Program-made: the position numbers and the translations under genes | Assembly (NCBI RefSeq): GCF_000835495.1 | Contig: NW_015622546.1 | Span: 2,544,883-2,608,882, forward strand | Length of the DNA: 64,000 nucleotides | Reading direction: 5' to 3' | Origin: Cladophialophora immunda | Lineage: Eukaryota > Ascomycota > Eurotiomycetes > Chaetothyriales > Herpotrichiellaceae | Notes under the pieces: generated by a model | Seen by the model: only the letters and a program-made list of their open reading frames with translations | Databases searched by the model: none | Told to the model about the DNA's origin: nothing | Shown here: one piece after another, positions 41,510 through 52,075 of the stretch | How the letters are laid out: every line of letters starts with the position of its first letter | Numbering within the stretch: position 1 is the first letter of the stretch

Positions 41510-43310
41510 ATGGCCTCCTTCCACTCGGAGCGAGGTCTGAGGCGATTTCAGCAGGTACTTCATTGCGACAGCGTGGCGGTAGCGGAATCATCACTCCAAC
41601 TCAAGATCCAGCGGAGTTCAGCAAACCATCGTGCCTCACCTTTCCGGAACATTGAGCAATTGCCAGACGGATCCATTGTCGGAAAAAGAAAGGCGATGAG
41701 TCAAGGAGGCGATGGCTCTCCTGTTGATAAGTCGAACTCCTGCAAGGAACCTTCGCCCCGAGGGGAGTCCGACTCTGATCTCGGATCACAGGACAGAATT
41801 AACCAGGTTAGGAAGATTTCTCGCTCACCACTGCGAATCCTCGAGTCGGAAATTAGTTCAGCGCGGGGGTCCGCACGCACACTGCTCAGAGTCAAGCCGG
41901 TCAACTTCCATGCCTTGCCGCTGGACGCAACAATGGTGGAGGACGATCTCAACCCCTTAGCAACAATCCAATTCTGTGAGCATACACAATCCAGGGGGAA
42001 AAGACTGTCATACTGAGCAGATTCATGTGTCAGTTGTTGAGATATACTGCCCGTCCATGTTGCGTCATCCCACATTCAGGCTGGAGAGCAGAGATTCGGT
42101 GTTCATCAGTACCAATCTTTCAGCAATGATGCAAGATCCATTGATAACGGCCACCTCCCTCGCCTTCGCAGTTCGCATACATGACAAACGCCAGAGCCGG
42201 AAAGCAGTCGGATACTACCGCAAGGCTCTTGTTCTCCTTCGAAAAAGGCTTGAATCCAATGATCGCTCCTCCACGGACGCTATAATGCTCAGTCTTATTC
42301 ATCTGATGGCTGTTGAGGTGCGTCTGTGTTTCTCAGTCTCCACGACGTGGACTAACTCTCGACAGGCACTGTCGGAAGACTTGGGGTCTCCTCTTCAGCA
42401 CCTGGGTGCCATGCATCGCATGATACAAATGCGAGGCGAGCTCAGATCTTCAGGCTTGCAGGGCTACATCAAGGCCCATATCAGATCGTCAGTGATGGTC
42501 TTCCACAAGTGAAGCGCGTAATCTAACCTATCCAGCTGGGAATTGTTCCTAGGAGGCGCGTACGCTGAGCCCGACCCAGATCAAGTGCGAATATTTCCTT
42601 ATGGCTCGCTTGACTATCCTACCCATCCCTTCGACCCCGAACTGAGTCTCACATTGAGCCGCTTACCTTCAGGCTTCATTGAACTGGCGATGTCTTGCAG
42701 ATTGAGCACTCAAGTCATCCAAGTCGTACACACCAGTGCGCACTTGATGACCGCTCTCTTCCACCAGACGCAAGACTTTAAGCAAGATGACAGTTTTGCA
42801 CTTTGGCTGTCACCATATCCGGTGTCCCCTATTCAAGTTATGTTTCTGGCCATTGTTATCCTACAAAACCAGAACCGCAATATGGTCGAGGAGTTGTTGG
42901 CAATTTCACTCCTGGCCTTGACAATATCAACCGAGGATTTGGGGGAACATATAACCCTAGGCTATGGATTCATCCAGACATACTGTATGTCGCTCTGGGA
43001 CGTCGATATGGAGCGGGAATGTCGCAGTACAGGGGCTCTGGGACTCGAAGACTTTCTTCTCTGGTCGAAAATGTTGCTTTTGGCGACATTCGACCACGAC
43101 ACCCAAACCTGGAGGACTGCTATCCAATTACGACGGGATGTCCCCTTGCCGGAGTTCCAGCCTCTGCATTTTGAGGTGTGCAGGCAATTCTTTTGGACCG
43201 AATTGTTGACACTTTCACTGGAGCAGAAGATGGCGCAGGACAGAGCACTCCGTCAACCACGCGCTTTGGACGATCCAACCAGTGCTGAAACCGATTGGCA
43301 GAAGATCTAG
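41510..43310 (+). CDS. fungal-specific transcription-factor-like protein (Fungal_trans_2 type) without a visible zinc cluster
   Basis: Exons 41510-41975, 42034-42317, 42366-42487 and 42536-43310 give 548 aa; all phases agree. The middle region has the helical pattern of fungal regulators: DKRQSRKAVGYYRKALVLLR, DAIMLSLIHLMAVE, and HLGAMHRMIQMRGELRSSGL (the family's H-x2-G-M/A-x2-M-I-x2-RG signature). The C-terminal helical domain ends with FFWTELLTLSLEQKM. The N-terminus (about 1-155) is Ser/Arg-rich with KRK and shows no C6 zinc motif. The frame upstream of 41510 is open for 24 codons with no ATG, so the true start or an upstream exon is uncertain. Likely a nuclear regulator or a derivative lacking DNA-binding; this is inference. 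Confidence 0.65.
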
Positions 43311-44254
43311 CAGGGAAATAATGCCTGACTGAGCTCACGAAATATTGCTACATCGAAAGGATGGCCTACCACTATCTCCATAGGTCACCCGACTACTGAA
43401 GTCAGACAAGGCACAACCGACGGTCACCTGATCTGTGATGGTATGCCAGATATCCGTTCCGCTCCTCCCGTGAATATGTCTGGCATATAATGAATCAATG
43501 TCAACGATAGACCATGACATTGATAGCTTAGGGTGTGGCCTTTATTGAAATCATTTGCGCCTGATCAATTGATCCGACGCCATCAGATCAACCCGGAGCG
43601 TCTGATCTGGCTGTTCTGTCCAATGATGGGCGACCTGCAAGGAGGCATGAATTGTGGACTTGAGAGAACAGAAACATGGAATGGACAGAAGAAATTCGCG
43701 CAGGACTGCAGATTCCAATGGACAGCAGTGCGTGGTTTTCTCAATGTGACAAATAGCCCCAAGACTCTATTGGAAACAAGTCACAAACTTCATGCGCCTT
43801 GTCCATGTGCCCCACCGTAGCTCCCAGCCTCGTCAGTTCCAAGGCTGGCGCAACTGTGTGAACGCCTGGGTGGCGCTAGCGGTAGGGTTCGCTTAAGTGG
43901 ATATTGGCCCAGCTGCCCTCATTTTATCCGGCTAACTTTTGTGCCAGGCTGGAACATTGCATGTGCGGGGTGTACCAAGGGTAACGTGGCAGCAATTGAA
44001 AAATGAAAAGCCCCATACTCTACCACCGGATCAGCGGTCGCCCAAAGCCTGACAACTCTGTAGAAAAAGTTATCATTGAAGCGTACTCACAAGATCAACC
44101 CCGAGGGGTCTCGTAGACTACATATATGTCTCCCGCCCAGCCCATCACACGCGAACCTCTCCATACCACATCACTCGAACGCCCGTCCCACTGCCACTTT
44201 TTTTTTTGACCACTTACTCTTTTACTCTTTAAAAAACCGCCATACAAATCAACA
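43311..44254. other. 0.94-kb intergenic region
   Basis: No gene supported. The right end has a pyrimidine-rich leader with an A-run (tactcttttactctttaaaaaa) directly before the ATG at 44255. Confidence 0.4.
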
Positions 44255-44730
44255 ATGGGCTGCATCTGCTCCAAGAAGCTCCGCAAGGAGATGGCGGAGG
44301 AGGACGTCTTCCCGCCCCCGATCGTCTTCCCCCCGGTGCCCGACCGTCCCTCCTGCCTCCCCCTGCCGGAGTGCAAGCCGGCAGCGACCAAGCGGAGTGA
44401 ACCCGAAAGGGTCACTCCATCGCTCGCCTGGCGGTGGTTCCTGGCGGAGGAGGCGAAGAACCCCTCCCCTCCCTGCAGGGACCACACACCAACAACGGTG
44501 AGGTGGTCCGGCAGGTTGGGGAGGGCGAAGATGCCAAGGGCATCGGTGCGTTGTGAGAACTGGAAGAAGCTCGAGCTTGAGTCGAGCGACTCCCTCGTCT
44601 GCGAGTGCTGCGCGTAAGTTGCATTGTCACTTGGCGTCCTCCGCTCCGCCAAAGAACCAAGAAGGATGCTGACTAATGGCTTGGCAGAGACAAGCGCGTT
44701 GCGCCTCCGCGCAACCCAAGATACGCTTGA
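44255..44730 (+). CDS. small predicted N-myristoylated/palmitoylated protein (MGCICS start)
   Basis: Exons 44255-44613 and 44688-44730 (74-bp intron with GTAAGT donor, gctgactaat branch, TTGGCAG acceptor) give 133 aa. The N-terminus MGCICSKKLRKEM is a textbook dual-acylation signal: Gly2 for myristate, Cys3 and Cys5 for palmitate, then a basic patch. This would place it on the inner plasma or vacuolar membrane. The middle is Pro-rich and disordered. The end of exon 1 has a cysteine cluster (LVCECCA), and the short last exon adds DKRVAPPRNPRYA. Fungal proteins of this size and start are usually uncharacterised, and no family was recognised. The membrane role is inference. Confidence 0.6.
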
Positions 44731-44850
44731 GGGAGCACCTCAACCAAGACTCGCCGGCTGCACGCATTTTTCTTCTCGGTCCTCTCTTCTCGGTTCTCTC
44801 AATCCCCGGTCACCACCCTCACAGACACCATTGCCATCATCACGCTCATC

Positions 44851-45915
44851 ATGGACGAAGCAAAGACTCTCATCCGGACGGCAGTGCGCACTTTCTTCCC
44901 GCATCCCAAACAGATCATCATTGTCGACGCCATCCTCATGCACTCAGTTCTACAAATCGACGACCTGAACATTCTCCTGAACTCTCAGCCAAAGGACATC
45001 CGCAGCCTCATCAACCCTCTCCGCACCGCCCGACTCGTCCAGACGCAATCCCGAAATGAAGCCAAGGTTGGCTCCACCAGACCCTCGGCCAGAGAGTACT
45101 ACTTCTGTCCCTTCCACCCGGCCATCGACGCCATCAAATACAAAATCGCAAAACTCCGCAAGAAAGTGGAGGCGATGTACCAACAAGACGAGACCAAGCG
45201 CAAAGACTGGCGCTGTCCGCGCTGCAAAGCAGAATATGAAGAACTTGACATACTCGACAAAGTCGGAGACGAAGGCTTCTACTGCGACAGGTGCCATGCG
45301 ACACTGGTCCAGAACGAAAAAGTCGCCCTGAAAGACCGCGGCAACCACGAAAAGATCAGAAAGCTGAACGACCAGCTCAAAAAGTTTGACGACATGATCC
45401 TCAAGATCGATCGGACAGACATCCCCGAAAACGACTTCGCCTCAGCATGGGACCGAAAGAAAGACGTCCCCCGACAGCAGGGAAGTGGCAAGACAGACAC
45501 ATCAGAACAGTACGTTCCTCTCCAGAGAGGCAACAGGTACTACGACTACAAGAGAGGCGGCCCAGACATGGTCGACGTCAAAAACCTCACCGTCAACCTG
45601 ACCAGCGGAGAGGAACAGGAGCGTGAAGAGGCAGAGAGAAAAGAAGAGCGCAGGCAATTCCTCGCCAAGCAGAATCAACTGCCCGTGTGGTACACAAGCA
45701 GTGCAATCGGGGCTACCACCAATGGAACCGCCACGGCTGCTACCACCCCAGAAGAAGACGACGCAGGAGAAGAAGAAGAAGAAGGGGAAGGAGAAGAAGG
45801 AGAAGAAGACTTTGAAGACGTGGACGTCAAACCAGTCAATGGCATCAAGAGAGAGTATGAAGTCGCCTTTGAAGGAGACTCGGAAGAAGATGAAGAGTTT
45901 GAAGATGCAGTTTAA
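44851..45915 (+). CDS. TFA1: transcription initiation factor TFIIE, alpha subunit
   Basis: Large subunit of the general RNA polymerase II factor TFIIE, which recruits and stimulates TFIIH. 354 aa, no intron. The N-terminal extended winged helix (about 1-110) includes LIRTAVRTFFPHPKQIIIVD and REYYFCPFHPAIDAIKYKIA. The zinc ribbon has C-P-R-C at about 122/125 and C-D-R-C at about 145/148. The following helix contains LNDQLKKFDDMILKIDRTDI. The C-terminus is acidic and low-complexity (runs of Glu/Asp, 300-354), typical for the family. The ATG at 44851 is only 120 bp after the stop of the preceding gene on the same strand, so the promoter probably overlaps that gene. Confidence 0.96.
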   Translation: MDEAKTLIRTAVRTFFPHPKQIIIVDAILMHSVLQIDDLNILLNSQPKDIRSLINPLRTARLVQTQSRNEAKVGSTRPSAREYYFCPFHPAIDAIKYKIAKLRKKVEAMYQQDETKRKDWRCPRCKAEYEELDILDKVGDEGFYCDRCHATLVQNEKVALKDRGNHEKIRKLNDQLKKFDDMILKIDRTDIPENDFASAWDRKKDVPRQQGSGKTDTSEQYVPLQRGNRYYDYKRGGPDMVDVKNLTVNLTSGEEQEREEAERKEERRQFLAKQNQLPVWYTSSAIGATTNGTATAATTPEEDDAGEEEEEGEGEEGEEDFEDVDVKPVNGIKREYEVAFEGDSEEDEEFEDAV

Positions 45916-46429
45916 GGAGGAGCACCACCACCACCACAACAACAAAGGAACTGCAAAGTGTGATTGGATCGCGAATTGGGCATTTTTACATCATGGCAAC
46001 CGACAGGCATCATTACGTATTGTTATGGGTGTGTGTGGGAAAGACAGACATTGTTATGGCGGTGGGCATTCTTACGACATTATTACCAAGGCAAGGGCAT
46101 TTTTACATACAGGCAACAAAACCACATTGTTATCATGGCAAGGATTTCGTTTTTCAGCGTGGGTCGGATGGGTCAGTATTGACATTGGCATTGGCGTTGG
46201 TATTGGTGTTGGCGCTGGTATGGGTTTTCCATTATAAAGCGGATTGGGATTGGGCATCATTACGGATCATGATCATGACAAAAAGGCATTCTTACGAACG
46301 GAAACCAACCTTTGGGCATCATTATAATGAAACAGACAGACAGTGTATCAATACAGTATGATCGAAACCTTTGCTGTACTCCTGCTTCCCTTCCTTTCTC
46401 TTGCCTTTGGCGTCTAGTTATCGTCACTA
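45916..46429. other. intergenic between convergent TFIIE alpha and SFT1, with a motif array
   Basis: 3' regions of both genes. It holds seven spaced copies of a 13-bp motif (separate entry) and a degenerate (ttggyattggyg)n stretch near 46180-46222. Confidence 0.6.
45978..46326 (+). repeat. array of seven spaced copies of RGGCATYHTTAYR
   Basis: Copies at 45978-45990, 46005-46017, 46064-46076, 46095-46107, 46252-46264, 46284-46296 and 46314-46326, for example gggcatcattacg and gggcattcttacg. Short-spaced copies start 27-31 bp apart, with two larger gaps. Spacers are dissimilar apart from scattered catggcaa-like words. No reading frame is preserved across copies. Confidence 0.75.
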
Positions 46430-46943
46430 TTACCTTCCCAAGAACAACCCCAATATCCACCCGCCAATCCACCACACGAGCAGCCCGCCCACCACGACGA
46501 TGGCTGCCACCTTCAGCACTGCCACTTTGTCCCCCTGGCGCGCCATGCGCGTCAGCCGGCCCGCGCTGCCGCGGATGTTGGTGCTCATGCTGCTGAACAC
46601 CTCGTTCGTGTTGTCCAGCGTGCCCTGGCTGCGCGCATTGTCGTAGATGTCGAGCGTGATGTGTTTCAGGGCCGAGGTCTTTTGGGAGAGGGATGAGAGG
46701 AGTGCGTTGTTTTGTCTGGTTTAAACCGACGCGGGTTAGCTTTGGTCAAACGCGGACGGGTAGTTAGAGAGGGCAGCCACGAAGGGAGGGTTGGAGGTGA
46801 TGTGGCTCGATCCTCTGCGTTTCTCCGGATCGTTCTTTTGGGAGGCAAAAGAGACTTGGACGGAGAAGGCAGCAGAAGAAGAAGAGGCGGACAGTGGGAG
46901 CAGAGAGTTGATCTTACTCTTCACGCCCGTAGGCGTCGGCCAT
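46430..46943 (-). CDS. SFT1: Bet1-like SNARE Sft1 (intra-Golgi)
   Basis: Small C-tail-anchored Qc-SNARE for retrograde traffic within the Golgi. Exon 1 is only 26 nt (46918-46943, MADAYGRE+). A 202-bp intron with a gctaac branch and accag acceptor follows, then exon 2, 46430-46715; total 103 aa. The SNARE helix is EQNNALLSSLSQKTSALKHI, then LDIYDNARSQGTLDNTNEVF and SSMSTNIRGSAGRLTRMARQ. This matches Sft1/Bet1 in length and in the ...NN-x3-L-x2-L...K-x3-L pattern. The tail VAVLKVAAIVVVGGLLVWWI is the membrane anchor. Exon 2 has no start of its own, so single-ORF callers miss this gene. The intron is unusually long for the window. Confidence 0.85.
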
Positions 46944-48135
46944 CGCGGCGGGCTCGTGGCTTGTGGTTTTATGTCCAGGCCTCCAAACGCGAGACTGGCT
47001 GCAAGCTGATGCCGGCCTCTGGACCTACAGCCTTTGACGACTGACCGCTTGAAGGGCTGTGTCGAATCGGGGATATCGCTTGGATTGACTCTGGGCCGTT
47101 CCACGGCTCAAAGAGACGGGAGAGCGGAAAGGCGGTGCCGTCTGCTCCGGTGTTGTACTATTGAACAGACCCTCGCCCGTTCTCCTTCTTCTTGGACTTC
47201 TTCACCTCCTCGTCGAGTTGTTGATCTCTCGCAGGTTAAGAGATCTCTGTGGCTATATCAAGGCTGCTGGCGACCGCAGAAGGAGGGAGGCTTGGTTGTC
47301 TTGGGGACAAACAGTGCTCCGCAGAGTGTGCGTCGATACGTGCGTGCGACTGAGATTTGGGGATTTGCTAAAGTGCGCCGTGGAGGATTGTGGGAGTTGT
47401 CAGTGCCACTCGCCGTGAGCCCTTTGAAGTGAGAGGTGAAAGTAAGAGGAAGTTGTCGTGGGAAGGTGCCACCTCGGCCTGCGCCGCTGCCGCAAGTGAG
47501 CGGAAAGGAAGCGTAGGCAAGGCGCCTCGTCAGCCTCGCTAGCCTTGCGTACAATTAAGGTGCCTTGTCTCAGCCTCGCCTCCAGCAAAGCTAGACCGTA
47601 GCGCATGTAGCGCATTGTCGCCTTCCTCTCTCTATTCTGGGCGGCCCTTGAGAAAGGACTGGGCTGGAACTTTCTTCTTCTATGTACAATGGTAACTAAA
47701 CAATTGGACAAAGGCTTCCTCTGGGCAGTCCCTCAGCACGTGCGGCCTGTGTCAACATATCTGCACGGATCCCAGATGCCGACCAAGTCTTCCTGTTTTC
47801 CTCTCCCAATCTCCGTTGATAAAATTCGTGTTTGGTTCCTGTGCCAGGTTCTTGAGATACAATGTCGAGTTTGGTCCATGTGTCAAAATATTGTAATGTC
47901 ATTTCGAGAGATATGTGATCGTACCGTTCCTTAGGTTGAAGATATTCCATCACAAACACGCCCACATCCTTCCACCCGCTATGCTAGAATTGACGAGGGA
48001 AAGCGCTTGAAACACATTGGAATCCCAATGAGCGAAGCCTTTGAGCAGTATATCTTGTCCAATATCAAAGCGACTAAGCAGCTAGCGGTCATAGAGAACC
48101 AGCAGCAGTGCCTTCGCATCAGAGCTCACCGAATA
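46944..48135. other. 1.2-kb intergenic region
   Basis: Upstream of SFT1 (minus) and downstream of the Zds gene (minus). It includes a short direct repeat gtagcgcat/gtagcgcat near 47597-47615 and several gcctcg words. No gene supported. Confidence 0.4.
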
Positions 48136-51089
48136 TTACCACATGTCATCGTCATCATCGTCCAGCTGGGATCCGCCCTGTCGCGAATTGCCCTGGTGTA
48201 ACTGCTCTTGTGGTTGATTGTTGTGATAGTATTGATTATATCCTCCGGCGCCGCCGCCATATGCTGAGCCATTACCTTCAACCGATTGTTTGCTCCCCCT
48301 TGAACTAGGCCTCGAATTGCTAGCATCATAATCGTAAGTGGGCGCATCACCCGCAAAGTCCTGTTGGGAGCCATATGACTGGTCTCCTTGGTACGGCTGC
48401 TGCTGCTGTTGCGCTTGTTGCTACAAAGATATTAGCACAAGCTTTTTTTCACGATGCCTCGAACACAAATACTCACTTGTTGGTATCGTTGATATTGGAC
48501 ATATTCGTCCGGTTGCTGCTGCTCTTTCTGCTGCTGCTTCCGCTGCTGTTTGGCACTCGTCGGGAGATTCATTTGTGGGTGCATCTGCTGGACCTTTGCC
48601 AAATAACTGTACATAAAATTACTAAGGAGCACCTGCGAGTACAGGGCTCGACGAGGGTTGGCCAATTTGATGTGCGCCATGCGGTAGATGGCCCTTTCTT
48701 CCAGGATCGAAAATCGGGTCCAGTTATAGTCGATGTCGGGTTTCAGTTCTCGGTATGGCGGTTCGGGCGATAGACCTCTGTCGCGGTGTTTCTTTGAGCT
48801 GCTGTCCTTCTCGCCCTTGCTCCTTTTCCCACCGAATATAGAAGAGAAAAGGCCTTCTTTCTCCTTCTTGTCACTTCCTGACGCTTTCCGTTGGCTTTCC
48901 TTTCTGCGTTCTTCATCGAGCTTCAGGTGTTCCCGGTCCAGAACAAGGCTTTCACGCCCGCGGACACCTCCGTCGATGGACGTTTGGAGCACGTCAAGTC
49001 GAGTATTGTCATGTTGCTGTGGAGGTTTGGAGATTTTGGCCTTCGGTTTCTCCGATTTGTCCTTGTCTCCATCTTCTTTGCCTAGCAACCAACTCCAGCT
49101 CGATTTTTTGGTCTCTTCCTTCTTTTTATGTTCGGCCGCCCTCTTATCCACAGTCAGTGTCGGTATAAAGGATAAGTTGCTCGTATTCGTATCATTTCCA
49201 GGCAAAGGAGATGGCTGTTCAAGACTCTGGGTCGGCTTTGACTGTGGCGGTATCTGGCTTGCTGGAGATGTTGTTCGTGTTGTAATTGCTGGCATGGAGC
49301 CCCTGGAAGGCATTGATGGCCTTTGCGGGGAAATGGCTCTTGTCCGGCTATCATCTCGAGAAGACACTCTCTCAGGGTGTCGTACTAGCTGTTGCACAGG
49401 TGGAGGCGTCATCGAAGAGGACCGCGGAGGCTGGACAGAGACTTGAGGAGCCTCTGGGGGAGGCGGAGTCTCAACAATCTGGGGCACAGGTTTTCGATCA
49501 AACGAAACACTCGTTGATGGAGGTGATTTTGGAGGAGGTGGTGATTTTCGCGATTCGGGCGGACCTGCTGAGGTCGTTCTTTTCGTTTCATCGTCGTTGC
49601 TGAACGTGTAGTCAAATGATGTTGACACAGACGAATTCCCGCTTGCGGTGGACGAGTTTGCCGGTCGGGAGAAATTTGTAGGGGCGGTTCTTCCAGCATT
49701 TTCTGTGCTAGATAGACCCTTCAAAGTCTGCGCAAGGCTGGGACCCTCGATAGATAGGTTCGGCAGCGGAGGAATTGCCGGAACACTGGATTCAGGCGAT
49801 TCGGGTCTGCTGCCTGAAGGGCTGCCAGCCGCAGCCCTTCTCGCCGCACGTTGAGCATAGGTGCCTCGGTCTCCCCTGCCTTTGACACTTCCACCGCGCC
49901 TATAAGTTGTTCGCGTGGACCTTTTCAAACTGTTGCCTGGGACTGACGGTAGTATGATATCTGGCGCATCATCTTCTGACGAGGGCTCTAGACTCGGCCT
50001 TGATAAACCCGGGGTGTTTGCAACCAATGTTTCCAGCTCCTGCAAATTTGGGTCCTGTGGGCCAGTCCGGCGCGACAGTGATCTTTTCCTCTCTAATCGG
50101 TCTGCACCATCTTGGTATCCCACAGAGCTATCAATCTGGCGAGATAGCATTGACTTCTTCCTGCGCAAACCAGAGCTTCCTCCTTCAGTGCTTAATGAGG
50201 AAGATCGGGAGGAGGATGGGGTAGTAAAAGCGGACAGTTCGCCAGATCTCCTTCTGATTTGCTCCGCTTTGCTCTCCAAAAAGGTCTTGAATTCTTTCGG
50301 AGCGAGTTCTGGGTGCAATCGGGCCGGCACCCAGAATAGTCTTGAGGAGTCGTCTTCGCTGGAAGTCGGGGATGGTGCACTCGGCATGCCGGCTGCACTC
50401 AGTTGAGGAAGGTCTGGATCATCGGCTGCGCCCATATGCATTGACATCCGTCTTAAGGCTTGTAAATTGCTCAGCTCTTGCGCCAGGCCTGCCGGACTGG
50501 ACTCGTAGTCGATATCATTTAAAGGGAAGGGAGAAGTGGCGGTGTCGGAAGGTGATCGTTCCCTCGTGCCAGATGCGGGCGACGAAGATGTGTGATTACG
50601 GTGTTCCCAAGAATTAACCTGGCCAGAGGATCCTCTGGAGACGCCGTTTGGTTGTGCGACAACATGATCGTTTGACATATCTCGGTAGGGTAACTGCTTC
50701 CTCGCTATGGACGGCGTCCTCCTGGGGGTCACATCGTCTTCCACTTGGTGGCCATTGATTTTAACTTGTGATTGTGAATTCGCACTCTGATACGGGCTCG
50801 AATAGGACGAGTGCTGTTGGTCTTGCTCGGGATCGTCATCGTAGAGGTAGCCAATGGTTTCAGTAACATGGTGGTTTTCGTCGCTTATCGACAATCGGGG
50901 CAGGTGCCCCCTTTGGCGAGCAGCGAAGCTCGCGCCTGTGTCTCGACTCCGGGTTGAGGTCTGCAAGAGTCACCGTGTCAGTTGGTTCATTTCAGCCTTG
51001 GTATTGCACCGAGTGCTCCTCCCTCATCGTCCCAATCTCACGGATCGATTTCGCCCAAGAGGAAAGGGAACAATTCGACGAACCTGCAT
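48136..51089 (-). CDS. Zds-family protein (PP2A-Cdc55 regulator)
   Basis: Zds proteins bind the PP2A regulatory subunit Cdc55 and control mitotic entry, exit and polarity in yeasts. Model: exon 1 codes only ATG CAG (51084-51089), intron 50961-51083, exon 2 48477-50960, intron 48421-48476, exon 3 48136-48420; 924 aa. Most of the protein is disordered, rich in Ser/Pro/Arg. The diagnostic Zds_C domain lies at about 740-795: DIDYNWTRFSILEERAIYRM, HIKLANPRRALYSQVLLSNF, MYSYLAKV. A Gln-rich stretch follows and crosses the last intron. The protein ends with an acidic DDDDDMW. Exon 2 itself opens without an ATG (ACC TCA ...), preceded by a CTCTTGCAG acceptor, which supports the two-codon exon. Confidence 0.85.
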
Positions 51090-52075
51090 GGAGCGGACCA
51101 GAAGCGGTTATAGCTCTCCAGGGCGGACGGAACTGGCTTATCCTTTATCAAAGGCGCGTGCAAACACAGGCAACAGCCTTCCCTCCTGGCCGGCCTCCTG
51201 CGCGCAATGGCCGACAGGTTGGTGCTGCGGAGGGGACTCCTTTAATCATCGGACTGAGGCAGGCAGGATTCGGAGCAGATAGGACGGCCGAGAAGGATTG
51301 TTCGATGTTGGGCAATACTCGGAAGCAATTGAGGTTATCGAGCAGCGACTGTGGTAATGGTGGGCCAAGTTGCAACAATTGAGATCATGGGGGATGATCA
51401 ACGCGGACGGGAGTTGCGTTGCGGCGGCTTGTACCCAGGCACGCAGCCAGCAACTGGGGCCCAAAGGCAGGGTTCAGAAGATCCGGATGTGCAGTGGCCA
51501 CTGACAGGGCGAGACAAATCTCTGGGTTACTCAGAGGGAGTGTCAGTTGGGCTGCTAAATGTAGAGTCGTGGGTTGGTGATGTGCAGGACAAGACACAGG
51601 AGGATGGGGATCATAGCAGGCAAGTAGCCGCGCTCTTGTCAGCCAATGGTGGAATTGCAACCCCGTATCCCTGTCAATCGCCTAGGCGTGCCCATATTAT
51701 TTCGTGCTGTGCCTTGATCAGTGGCGCTGGGTGGACCTCTACTACTGTACTTCTAACCTGCGGCGGTGCTCCATCATTCGTCCGCTACCCTTCCCTCCCT
51801 TTCCGCCAAATCCACCATCGGACAATTGACACAGTGTCGTGCTCCTATCCTGACTTGGCAAGCGAGGCGGAAGGCTATCTCGAACCCGTCATAGGTACGT
51901 CGTACGGGTTTGGACAAATCTGTATACTAGCTAGATAACATGGGAGGTTGCTCTCTAGTTCCTGTGTCAATTTCATCTTCTTCCATCGAAGAGATCTGCG
52001 TTCATCCCATAGTCTCGTAGCTCTGCGTCTCGGACTTCAGCAGAGGGTGAATCGCGCCAACTTGTTCAATCCAGT
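51090..52075. other. 1.0-kb intergenic region
   Basis: Upstream of the Zds gene and downstream of the ArfGAP gene. The longest frame here (51351-51938, +) shows no recognisable features and is not accepted as a gene. Confidence 0.4.

Noticed and set aside
45957..46360. Open frames through the motif array between the TFIIE alpha and SFT1 genes
   Set aside because: Three overlapping frames stay open only because the repeats lack stops; starts are not conserved and no family is seen.
51351..51938. 195-residue open frame on the + strand
   Set aside because: No recognisable motif, irregular composition, and it lies in the upstream region of the Zds gene; treated as chance.
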